Shown one piece after another: positions 24,214-32,407 of a stretch of 40,664 nucleotides of DNA (its first letter is position 1; each line of letters begins with the position of its first letter). Position numbers and translations under genes: made by a program. The notes below the pieces were generated by a model that was not told where the DNA came from, ran no database searches, and saw nothing but the letters and a program-made list of their open reading frames with translations. This stretch comes from Patescibacteria group bacterium (GTDB lineage: Bacteria > Patescibacteriota > Microgenomatia > Levybacterales > UBA12049). Location: the NCBI GenBank assembly GCA_023485715.1, contig JAMCZG010000030.1, positions 1-40,664 on the forward strand, given 5' to 3'.

Positions 24214-24435
24214 TTACCTTTCTTTTTTTAAATTAATACCAGCCATTAAAACTGCCACAAGAAAACACGCTGCGGCATACCAAACAAGACGCTCTGCGGT
24301 AAAAAATATCCAGAACGAAAAAAGAGGAATCGACATAACCAACAATAATACCCCCACAATCGTTGCCCAACGGGGATTCCTCATAAAAATCAAGAAAGCT
24401 AGTATTACCAAAAAAAATATATCCTGAATTTTCAT
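24214..24435 (-). CDS. Small membrane protein of unknown function
   Basis: Not recognised. The 73 residues form about three hydrophobic helices (about 5-17, 24-44, 50-68) with a short basic end (KKER). It is the first gene of the long polysaccharide operon, ending 2 nt before the TTG of the truncated GT4. The ATG at 24435 lies about 9 nt after a weak -10-like TAGAGT. The codon composition is like that of its neighbours and the hydrophobic pattern is regular, so I think it is real. It could be a small partner of the membrane transferases, but this is only position-based. Confidence 0.6.
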   Translation of the reverse strand: MKIQDIFFLVILAFLIFMRNPRWATIVGVLLLVMSIPLFSFWIFFTAERLVWYAAACFLVAVLMAGINLKKER

Positions 24436-24459
24436 CTACGCTTTACTCTAATTCTGATC

Positions 24460-24488
24460 TTGTCTATAATATAATCCGTTTATATAAT
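24460..24488 (+). promoter_or_regulatory. Promoter of the plus-strand methyltransferase gene
   Basis: TTGTCT (24460-24465) and a perfect TATAAT (24483-24488) with a 17-nt spacer, 9 nt from the ATG at 24498. A second pair, TTTACT (24442-24447) and TATAAT (24465-24470), also 17 nt apart, could start 18 nt further upstream. Confidence 0.55.
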
Positions 24489-24497
24489 AATGCGTTC

Positions 24498-25097
24498 ATG
24501 AAAAAAACTCAACTTCCGAGTAATTATTCAAAGCATAAAAGCGGCGATATCTCGAGACAATTCCTTATTAAAAATTTTTACAACATTTTAATAAGAACAA
24601 TAAAACCACTAGAGCCAAAAACAATTCTGGATGTAGGCTGTGGCGAGGGATTTACGCTCCAAAAATTAAAAGAAAATAAAATTGGAGTTCTGCTTAAGGG
24701 CATCGATAAATCTGATATTTCTATAGATATCGGGAGAAAAATGTTTCCCGACCTTGATCTTAAGACAGGAGATATTTATAAATTATCTTATAATAAAAAT
24801 TCATTTGATCTTGTAGTATGCTCTGAGGTTTTGGAGCACCTTAAAAGCCCGATAATCGCATTAGAAGAATTAAAAAGAGTATCCAAGCAGTATTTATTAC
24901 TAACGGTTCCGAATGAACCGTTTTACCGGATAAGCAGATTTTTACGGGGGATTAATGTTGCAAACTTCGGGGACCATCCAGAACACATAAATCATTGGGG
25001 AATGATATCTTTTAAAAATTTGATAAAAAGTGCCAGGCTGAAGATTACAACTATTAACTATCCGTTTCCGTGGATAATGATTCTTGCCGAAAAATAA
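24498..25097 (+). CDS. Class I SAM-dependent methyltransferase
   Basis: A 199-residue methyltransferase of the Methyltransf_11/UbiE-like group. Motif I is ILDVGCGEGFTLQKL (around residues 43-57), followed by KGIDKSDISIDIGRK, a post-I acidic residue, FDLVVCSEVLEHLKSP (motif with EVLEH) and LLLTVPNEPFYRISRFL. The C-terminal half (HPEHINHWG) is typical of enzymes that act on small molecules or lipid-linked sugars. It lies alone on the plus strand between two minus-strand glycan operons, and converges with the GtrB-like gene. Substrate unknown; O-methylation of a glycan sugar fits the surroundings. Confidence 0.85.
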   Translation: MKKTQLPSNYSKHKSGDISRQFLIKNFYNILIRTIKPLEPKTILDVGCGEGFTLQKLKENKIGVLLKGIDKSDISIDIGRKMFPDLDLKTGDIYKLSYNKNSFDLVVCSEVLEHLKSPIIALEELKRVSKQYLLLTVPNEPFYRISRFLRGINVANFGDHPEHINHWGMISFKNLIKSARLKITTINYPFPWIMILAEK

Positions 25098-25205
25098 ACC
25101 GTGATCTTATTCTGTCGAGTACCTTAAAATAAACTCTTTATCTTTTTTATTCGACAGGTTAATTATAAGATCTGCCAAAAAACCGGTAAAATAGACCTGG
25201 AACCG

Positions 25206-26030
25206 TTAGTAATACAAAAGCATTCCTAGGAAAAGCACGGGACGTCTGTTAATCGCATATCCCTGAAAATGGATAACTGTTAAATACCCAAGTATTATAA
25301 CACCTATTAGCGCTAAAACAGTCCCGGCAAATCCAAAAAAATGCAACGGCCTTTTACCATAACGTGTTAAGAATAACATCGTAAACACGTCGGGAAGATC
25401 TTTCCATAATGCGATAAAACCGTATTTTGATTTTCCAAAACGCCTATTTTCATGCACGATTTCTATTTCTGAAACAGTAAATCCGTTTAAATAAGCTATC
25501 AAAGAAACAAACCTATACAGTCCACCATATAAGTCGATCGATTTTACTACTTCTTTTCTATAGATTTTAAACCCACAATTGTAATCGTGTAGTTTAAGGC
25601 CCCAAATAACCCGAATAATAAAATTAGATAATTTTGAAGATATCACCCGACTAAAAGAATGTTTTCTATTTTTCCTCCACCCAGAAACCACATCCCATCC
25701 CTCATGTATTTTTTTATAAAACTTTTGCAGTTCTTTCGGGTTGTCTTCAAGATCGGCATCCATCGTAACGACAAAATCGCCCTTTGCCTTCTGAAATCCA
25801 AGACTTAATGCTTCTGCTTTTCCCTGATTTTTTCTGAAAGAAAATATTCTAACAGCTTTATTTTTTTCTGCAATTTGTTTTAGAAAATCGAGAGATCCGT
25901 CGGTTGACCCGTCATCTACAAAAATTATTTCATAATTTTTTTCTATATTTTTTACTTCTTTTAATAAAAGCTCGTATAAAACTGGTAAACTTTCTACCTC
26001 GTTTAAAAGAGGAATAACTATACTAATCAT
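25206..26030 (-). CDS. GT2 polyprenyl-phosphate sugar transferase (DPM1/GtrB-like), C-terminus cut by an in-frame TAA
   Basis: Moves a sugar (glucose or mannose in known members) from a nucleotide donor onto polyprenyl phosphate, making donors for GT-C enzymes. MISIVIPLLNEVESLP opens the GT-A fold, FVDDGSTDGS follows, and MDADLEDNP is the metal-binding motif. GFKIYRKEVV and ENRRFGKSKYG match the DPM1/GtrB family. Two C-terminal helices are expected; the first (FFGFAGTVLALIGVIILGYL) is present, and the second begins as RPVLFLGMLLYY before a TAA at 25206-25208. The same frame then continues for 32 codons to a TAA at 25107 and reads as the missing helix and tail (FTGFLADLIINLSNK). So this looks like a recent nonsense mutation in a 307-residue gene. 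The cytoplasmic catalytic domain is intact. Confidence 0.88.
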   Translation of the reverse strand: MISIVIPLLNEVESLPVLYELLLKEVKNIEKNYEIIFVDDGSTDGSLDFLKQIAEKNKAVRIFSFRKNQGKAEALSLGFQKAKGDFVVTMDADLEDNPKELQKFYKKIHEGWDVVSGWRKNRKHSFSRVISSKLSNFIIRVIWGLKLHDYNCGFKIYRKEVVKSIDLYGGLYRFVSLIAYLNGFTVSEIEIVHENRRFGKSKYGFIALWKDLPDVFTMLFLTRYGKRPLHFFGFAGTVLALIGVIILGYLTVIHFQGYAINRRPVLFLGMLLYY

Positions 26031-27939
26031 ATTTTTTATTTAAATATATTATTATACCCGTTAGGCTAAAAATGGTTACAATACTTATTATAACACCGAT
26101 GTTAACAAACCCTTGCGGCATATAATAAATTTCGACAAAATCGGATCTATCGTTAATGACAAAACTATTAAACAGTTGTTTATATTTTTCAGATTTTATT
26201 TTTTTGCCGTCTGCTATCGCAATCCAATTCTCGTCGTAATTTTCGGAAAAAATAAGTCGCCCAATTATACCATTTTTAGCTTCAATTTTATACTGCGATG
26301 GACTTAATGCGCCCCAGGTTAATTTTGTGTCGCTGTTTTCTAAACGGAAACGGTCCATTGAACCAGGTACTTCAAACACTATTATTTTGCCAAATTTTTT
26401 TCTTTCTTTTAACCAGCTAATCTTCCTTAATCCATTAACGGTGTTTAAATATTTTCGCTCATCATACTTTCTGTCCTTAAGAAAAATTTCTTCTTTAGAA
26501 TCAGAAGGAATAACAACATATTTTATTGAGAATTCCTCTAGTAGACTTTCTGTCTTTGGATCGTTTAATTTTTCTAATTGGTCTTCCGGACGTGCTTTTT
26601 TGAATAATTCTTCTCCCATAACCACCGGGTGTTGATTTGAATAATACGCAAATCTTTGCACCTGGGGAATCCACAGGGATCTCGAAAATGTATTTTGACT
26701 AGACAGATAATCTTTAAATTGCAAATATTCTGCCGGAATCTCCCCCTGAGTAAATAATGTACCAAGCTTTGCATAAGTATTAGGAAAAACCAGATATATT
26801 AAATAGATAATTATAAATACTAAAATTAAATTAGGAATAAATTTTAGCCCACTATTATTTATTTTTGAATAAGCTATTTTTCTAATCGAATATATCGTGA
26901 ACGGAATAAGAAAAGAGTAAGAAATAGCTGTTAAAATATACCATTTCGAAGGGTCTCTAAACATTTTAAACCCAGGAAAATAATTAAATAGTGACAAATA
27001 CATGTCCCCAAATGGGCCATTTACTCCCTTGGAAAGAAATGAACCCAAAAGTCCGATTATGACAAAAAATATTATATTTAAATTCATAATTTTTGATCTC
27101 TTTTTAATAAAAAAGAGCGAAGAATAAGCAAATATTGGCAATAATATAAATTCCGGCCGCATGAAATATACTTTCCCAAAAATGTTTTCCGGCCAATTAG
27201 GATGTAGAAGCGAAATAGAGCGAGAAAAATCGGCAAAACTAAAAAATTTAACATTATTAACGTTGTCAAACCCCGAAGGCAGAGGGGAAGTTTTGAAAAA
27301 AATTAAGGGGAAAATCCAATAACCGTGCAACAACAGGGGGATAAAAATAATAACGGGCAAAAAAATGATTATTTTTTTAAAATTTTTCTTTAATATAAGA
27401 GCATCGAACACAAAAAACATTAGGATTGCGATAAGAGTTATATACAAAATTCGAGGATCAAACAAAAGTTGCAAAGATATGTAAATCGAAGCTACTATAG
27501 CATTTTTTGGTCGCGGATTATCGATAAATTGTTTAAATTTCATCAGCACGATCGGCGCAATAGAATATGCCAACGCAACACCCGATTGACCACCTAAAAT
27601 AACTAACAAAAAATATGTGTTTGCTGAGTATATAAAGCCGGCTAAAATCGCGAGTTTTGATTTTGATTTAGCGAAATATCTAAAAAGAAAGAATCCCGAT
27701 AAAAAAGAAAGGACAAAAGGTAATAAAAACCAGAAAAAAAAGTTTATAAAATACCAGGAGACTCCAAATTTACTAAAAAATGCCGTTAAATTAAGATAAC
27801 TTGTTATCCATAAAAACCCCAAAGAAGATTTGCCTAGTCCAGTATTTAAAGTTGAATCCCAAGCACTGGGGATTGAAGCGAACTCTCGAATTGTTTGGGG
27901 CCAGAAAAATCTCCAATCGCCGTTTGTAAAGGCCATCAT
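26023..27939 (-). CDS. GT-C-like polytopic membrane protein, N-terminus unusually short
   Basis: A 638-residue protein with about 12 hydrophobic helices from residue 45 to about 390 and then a roughly 200-residue extracytoplasmic domain (FKDYLSSQNTFSRSLWIPQ onward), closed by one last helix (VNIGVIISIVTIFSLTGIIIYL). This architecture and the early acidic NGDWRFFWPQTIREF loop (residues 6-20) are those of YfhO/GT-C-type proteins thought to glycosylate outside the membrane. Oddly, the ATG lies only six residues before that loop, so the usual first helix is missing; the frame upstream is closed by the TAA of the preceding gene, one codon before this ATG. Its stop overlaps the GtrB-like start by 8 nt. 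Catalytic role is inferred from architecture. Confidence 0.7.
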   Translation of the reverse strand: MMAFTNGDWRFFWPQTIREFASIPSAWDSTLNTGLGKSSLGFLWITSYLNLTAFFSKFGVSWYFINFFFWFLLPFVLSFLSGFFLFRYFAKSKSKLAILAGFIYSANTYFLLVILGGQSGVALAYSIAPIVLMKFKQFIDNPRPKNAIVASIYISLQLLFDPRILYITLIAILMFFVFDALILKKNFKKIIIFLPVIIFIPLLLHGYWIFPLIFFKTSPLPSGFDNVNNVKFFSFADFSRSISLLHPNWPENIFGKVYFMRPEFILLPIFAYSSLFFIKKRSKIMNLNIIFFVIIGLLGSFLSKGVNGPFGDMYLSLFNYFPGFKMFRDPSKWYILTAISYSFLIPFTIYSIRKIAYSKINNSGLKFIPNLILVFIIIYLIYLVFPNTYAKLGTLFTQGEIPAEYLQFKDYLSSQNTFSRSLWIPQVQRFAYYSNQHPVVMGEELFKKARPEDQLEKLNDPKTESLLEEFSIKYVVIPSDSKEEIFLKDRKYDERKYLNTVNGLRKISWLKERKKFGKIIVFEVPGSMDRFRLENSDTKLTWGALSPSQYKIEAKNGIIGRLIFSENYDENWIAIADGKKIKSEKYKQLFNSFVINDRSDFVEIYYMPQGFVNIGVIISIVTIFSLTGIIIYLNKKYD

Positions 27940-27942
27940 GAT

Positions 27943-28302
27943 TTATTTTTTTATCTTAATTTCTTTGAGAGAAAAGATTAAATAAGTAGCAATCATTAAA
28001 TAAATAAAAATTCCTAAAGGGTTTGTAATTTTTTCCACACGCAAAGACGAAAAAATAAAGCCCGGGATAAGTAAGTACAACGCAATCTTCAATAACGACT
28101 CCTTCTTTGGCCTAAATAAAATTAAAGCAACAATATAACTTACCAAAAATGGAAGGTCTGATACGGCAATCCTGACTATGTTTAAGTAAGGCCTATTAAC
28201 TACATAAGCTAATACTGCGTAAACAAAGACAGTAAACATTATTTTAACTATATTTAATTTTATCCACTGGTATGTATCGGTGACCGGGATTTTTATTTTC
28301 AT
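27943..28302 (-). CDS. Small membrane protein of unknown function
   Basis: Not recognised. The 119 residues contain about four hydrophobic helices (about 18-36, 46-63, 70-88, 93-110) and a basic tail (KEIKIKK). It overlaps the 1141-residue gene upstream by 4 nt (ATGA) and ends one codon before the next ATG in the same frame. This could be a helper protein, or a piece once joined to the 638-residue protein that follows, but its helices do not clearly supply the missing first helix of a GT-C protein. Confidence 0.6.
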   Translation of the reverse strand: MKIKIPVTDTYQWIKLNIVKIMFTVFVYAVLAYVVNRPYLNIVRIAVSDLPFLVSYIVALILFRPKKESLLKIALYLLIPGFIFSSLRVEKITNPLGIFIYLMIATYLIFSLKEIKIKK

Positions 28303-31300
28303 AGTTTTTTTAATTTTAGAACACCGTAGGCTAACACTGTCAATACCAAAGAAATTAATGTAATTCTAAATCCAAGATTAACATAATCTTGCGGAAGATA
28401 TTTAATTTCCTTATTCTTTTGCGGACCGTTCATTATCCAACCATTAGCATAGCCATTTGCCTTAAATCTGTTATTCCCGACTCCGTTAATTTTCCAATTA
28501 TCACTAAACGATTCATTCAAAACAACGGCGTATTCATCGTTTTCTCCCGCGGAAGTATTTAAGTTATAACTCGTAGAAGTTTTTTTGTCGTATGTATAAT
28601 TTACCGGTTCTGTAAGATCGTTTGCACTCGCTCCGTAAGCGATTAAATCTGGAATATCCAGTTTTCTTATATTAAGACCCTCGATTCGGACCACGGGCGA
28701 TACTCTAGTTTCGTCTGTCGACGGGAATCCGCATATCGAAAATGTCACGTTTTGATTATTCTCTGTTAGCACCAGATCGTATATGTAGTTAACCAAATTA
28801 TATGTCGGGTATATTGCCTCCCCGCTTTTATAAAAAGGGTTCCCGTTATACTGTTGTACACCAGATAAATAATTGACAGACAAACCTAAATTATCTGATC
28901 CGGCAAGTCTTATATGCTGGAAAGTCACTCTGAAAATATCGTCCTTCATTCCTGTTATTTTTTTATCAAAGACCCAACATAAGCTATCGAGTCGCGGAGC
29001 TATTAGGAATTCCCTAGAACCATCGTACAGATTTACACTTTGCTGTTCAATTTCAAATTTATGATTGCCTTTTGGCAAGGAATATTTTCCCAAAGAATAC
29101 CAACCGGGACTTTGAATCTCGGGTCGCGCGGAATATTTTTTACCGTCGATCGAAAAATTAACCTCGCCTGGAAGAGTATAATTTTGATCATTAGGTTTAT
29201 ATATAAAATGGTATTCTCGCTCTAAGGGCACACTCAACAAAAACCTCTTTTTCGACTCCTCGGTCGATTGCCAAACGTTATTTCCGACAGAAGCAAAATT
29301 CTTTACTATCTGGTTGTAAACTGCGTCGAGTAATTGCGGCTGGTATCCTCCAGGTCTTGAATCTTCAAATGTTCGCATCGCTATAGCAACATACGCGTTT
29401 CTTTCCGTTTTTAACACATCGAATGCCTCTACTAAAAAATCGTTATCAATATTTTGCTGATCAGAAAAATATTCGTTTAAAGAAAGATCAAGTTTTTCGA
29501 GAGTTTGAGAATAATCATTAAATAACCCCGTTATAGTACTTACTTCTCTTTTTAAAAGAGTTCCCTTATCAACCGCCATGAGTTTTTCTAATGATTTATA
29601 TAAATAAAATTTGGGTTTGTCCTCTCTTTTTTGCAATGTGCTTAAAACTTTTTTCTCGGCGTTTTTTTCAAAAAACTCAACTATCGGATAAAAAACCGAA
29701 TCCCGTATAAGCAAAGGTAAATATGCTCCCGTATTAACAAATGTCCGCTGCAAATCACACGTAACACAATCTGATACTAAATAGACTGCATTAGTTTGCT
29801 TTAATGCCTCATTCTCGAACTTGCTTTCTTGCTCGGGAACAAAAATCGGCTCTTTGGGATTAGCAACCGACTGAGTAGAAAACAGTAAATATAAATTTTT
29901 AATCTTATTGGGAAAATAAGAAATACCCTTGGTTACTTCGATTTTAGTCTGGACATCGTTAGTATCTTTAAAATCATACACTTCCCAGTCCCCGAATTTC
30001 TTAACGAGATTAAGGTTTGGACTTTTAAGCGCGGCTTCGTACATAGACGGCGGATCTGTTGTTAACCCAGAAAGATTCCAATTGAAATCTTTGCGCAGAA
30101 GAAAGGATTTAAATCCTAAAAATTTTGCAAATTTTTCCCATCCCGGATCGTTTCTTTTCATCATATTGTGCAGTGATTGAATCAGCACCATTTCGTCTTT
30201 GGACATATACCCGTTTTCGTTAATTATCTGTGCATTTGTTAAAAGACTTGTTAGGGATTGCGAACTCCAAAAACCCCAATAATAAGCATCTATGTTCCAA
30301 TTAGGTTCTGGAAGAGCCAACGTTCTGACATTAATCCTGTCTTTGGAATCGCTCCATTTACCAAAATCATATATATATTGCGGGACATTCACTTTCATTG
30401 TTCTCTCGGGTTTCATATAGTCGAAAAACAGTCCGTTAAGAAAAGGGAAGCTGTATAAAACAACCGATGCGCAAAAAACTATAAGTAAAACATTCGATAA
30501 CGTTTTTCTTTTTATAGATAACGAACTTAAGAAATAACTAATTGTAAATCCGATTAAAACAGAATACGAGAACCATAAAGCAGGAGCGAATTTATAAAAA
30601 GGCGTTCTGAAGGCGATAAAACCCGGGACATAGGAAACAAGGAATGTATACAGGGGACCAAAAGGTGGGTGAGAACCGCCAACAAAAACCATCGACAAAA
30701 GTGCTAAAACAGCAAAGAAAAGTATCATTTTTCTAGTTTTTTTATCTTTAATTAACAAAAGGCCCAAAAATGCCCCGAGCGGTATCAGGTAACTTATACC
30801 AATTATTATTGGATTGTTAAGAAATATACTTGAATACGGATGATAGGAATTTTGATACCATTCTGGAACTCCTTGCAACCTGAGCAGATTAATAAGAGAA
30901 GAATAGCGGCTTATATAATCGATCCATCCAAGAACACCCGATACGCCGCCAGCTTGAGTCACAGCCGCAGAATAAGAATTTAAAACATAACTACCATACG
31001 GCAGTAACCAGTAGGCATTTATAAAAGCACTTACAACAAGAGTCGAGATCGACAATTTGAATAGATTAAATATTCTTCTTTTTGAGAAATCCTGGTAAAG
31101 ATAAAAAAAGATAAAAACTATGATCGAAACAATAAATCCTCCGAATAGTGGGATACTTGCTTCTCCGTTAAGAAAAAAAAGCGTTATAGAAATTAAAATA
31201 CTGGTCTTAAGTGTGGACCTTTTCTTGTCTTCCCAATCAAATAAAAATGCCATCACAAGAGGTAATGCGGCGTAAATCGAAAATTTTGTCCTTTCTACGA

Positions 31301-31724
31301 TAAGCCAGCCTTGCAACAAAAAGTGATTGATCATGTACAAAAGAGTTGCCGGAAGCGCAAAATATTTAAGGCCTAATCTTTTTTCGAGTTTTGAAGAAAA
31401 ATAAAGCATCGTCAGACCGGGAAGAACAAACCAAAATACAAAAACTATTTTTTGAAAATTTTGGAGTTTAAACCCGAGGAAAGATACTAATGCTTCTAAG
31501 CCGTGAATAAAAAAACCAGCCAATGCATAATTTTGATCATGACCAAAACCGAATCTCTCTGTCCAAATGCTAAGCCTGTCTAAAAAATGGGGAAGAGGAA
31601 ATAGTGTAAGACCCGAATCATGCCCCAAGATAACCTCATTTTTATGAAACCACAAAAGAGGAATTAATCCTAGAATCAATACAACAATAATTTCGAATAT
31701 TTTTCTTTTAGAAATTTTTTTCAT
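28299..31724 (-). CDS. Very large GT-C-like membrane protein with a long extracytoplasmic domain
   Basis: 1141 residues. TM1 (about 11-26) is followed by a first loop with the acidic GHDSGLTLFPLPHF (34-47), matching the catalytic-loop position of GT-C glycosyltransferases. About a dozen helices run to around residue 420, and then about 680 residues of soluble, mostly beta-rich sequence face outward: NVPQYIYDFGKW onward, a CVTCDL Cys pair near 660, several possible jelly-roll modules (GEVNFSIDGKKYSARPEIQSP, VRIEGLNIRKLD) and one final helix near the end. A carbohydrate-binding or transfer role is plausible for the tail. It overlaps the methyltransferase upstream and the small membrane gene downstream by 4 nt each. 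I know of no characterised equivalent. Confidence 0.7.
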   Translation of the reverse strand: MKKISKRKIFEIIVVLILGLIPLLWFHKNEVILGHDSGLTLFPLPHFLDRLSIWTERFGFGHDQNYALAGFFIHGLEALVSFLGFKLQNFQKIVFVFWFVLPGLTMLYFSSKLEKRLGLKYFALPATLLYMINHFLLQGWLIVERTKFSIYAALPLVMAFLFDWEDKKRSTLKTSILISITLFFLNGEASIPLFGGFIVSIIVFIFFYLYQDFSKRRIFNLFKLSISTLVVSAFINAYWLLPYGSYVLNSYSAAVTQAGGVSGVLGWIDYISRYSSLINLLRLQGVPEWYQNSYHPYSSIFLNNPIIIGISYLIPLGAFLGLLLIKDKKTRKMILFFAVLALLSMVFVGGSHPPFGPLYTFLVSYVPGFIAFRTPFYKFAPALWFSYSVLIGFTISYFLSSLSIKRKTLSNVLLIVFCASVVLYSFPFLNGLFFDYMKPERTMKVNVPQYIYDFGKWSDSKDRINVRTLALPEPNWNIDAYYWGFWSSQSLTSLLTNAQIINENGYMSKDEMVLIQSLHNMMKRNDPGWEKFAKFLGFKSFLLRKDFNWNLSGLTTDPPSMYEAALKSPNLNLVKKFGDWEVYDFKDTNDVQTKIEVTKGISYFPNKIKNLYLLFSTQSVANPKEPIFVPEQESKFENEALKQTNAVYLVSDCVTCDLQRTFVNTGAYLPLLIRDSVFYPIVEFFEKNAEKKVLSTLQKREDKPKFYLYKSLEKLMAVDKGTLLKREVSTITGLFNDYSQTLEKLDLSLNEYFSDQQNIDNDFLVEAFDVLKTERNAYVAIAMRTFEDSRPGGYQPQLLDAVYNQIVKNFASVGNNVWQSTEESKKRFLLSVPLEREYHFIYKPNDQNYTLPGEVNFSIDGKKYSARPEIQSPGWYSLGKYSLPKGNHKFEIEQQSVNLYDGSREFLIAPRLDSLCWVFDKKITGMKDDIFRVTFQHIRLAGSDNLGLSVNYLSGVQQYNGNPFYKSGEAIYPTYNLVNYIYDLVLTENNQNVTFSICGFPSTDETRVSPVVRIEGLNIRKLDIPDLIAYGASANDLTEPVNYTYDKKTSTSYNLNTSAGENDEYAVVLNESFSDNWKINGVGNNRFKANGYANGWIMNGPQKNKEIKYLPQDYVNLGFRITLISLVLTVLAYGVLKLKKL

Positions 31725-32407
31725 TTTTCACCAATATAAAATATTGGACTATTTATATAAGGGACAGGAATTGCAAATGGCATTATTATTTGCAACCGGT
31801 AATGTATTCTATAAAAAAAGGGCAGAAGAGAGAAACGGTTATAGAAAACTTTAGAAAATCCAATTCTTCTCATAATATCCAACCAATCCTTCGGATACTT
31901 TACGTTTATATGTGTTGGATCTTTGTGGATCCAATTATACGGATAAGGAGTGGACATAACAAGTACGCCTTTACTTTTTAAACTGCCGTACATAATTTTA
32001 ATCGCCTTTTCTGGCTTCTCTAAATGCTCCACCACCTCAAAGGCAATTATTATATCAAATTTCTTTTTAATCGGAATCCCTTTTTGAATATCGAAGGCCA
32101 GGAATTTTACTTGTGGAGAAAGTTTTTCCGCTCTTTGTATTGCATACTGTGACACATCCGATGCATAAACATTAAATTTTCGTTCCGAAAGAAGACTCGC
32201 AACCGCCCCGATCGAGCACCCTACCTCCAAAATATCTTTCCCGTCACCATTTTTTATCGGGACGTATTGATTAAGCTTCTTAAGCCAGGCCCAAAACCAG
32301 TTCCGCGACCTTTCCAAATCCTTATCTGTAAACTCGCCAACTGCCCTTTTAAACCAGCCTTTAAAATAGTACTCTTCGAATTTTTTGTCTGTTTTAATTG
32401 CTGACAT
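31721..32407 (-). CDS. Class I SAM-dependent methyltransferase
   Basis: 228 residues. Motif I is ILEVGCSIGAVASLL (around 60-74), then NVYASDVSQYAIQRAEKL, FDIIIAFEVVEHLEKP, GVLVMSTPYPYNWIHKDPTHINVK and a C-terminal region that may touch the membrane (FSLLPFFYRIHYRLQIIMPFAIP). This arrangement is the UbiG/Methyltransf_23 type. It overlaps the 782-residue GT-C-like gene by 14 nt and the 1141-residue gene by 4 nt, so it belongs to that operon. Its substrate is probably the lipid-linked or nucleotide-linked sugar made by these genes. Confidence 0.85.
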   Translation of the reverse strand: MSAIKTDKKFEEYYFKGWFKRAVGEFTDKDLERSRNWFWAWLKKLNQYVPIKNGDGKDILEVGCSIGAVASLLSERKFNVYASDVSQYAIQRAEKLSPQVKFLAFDIQKGIPIKKKFDIIIAFEVVEHLEKPEKAIKIMYGSLKSKGVLVMSTPYPYNWIHKDPTHINVKYPKDWLDIMRRIGFSKVFYNRFSLLPFFYRIHYRLQIIMPFAIPVPYINSPIFYIGEK

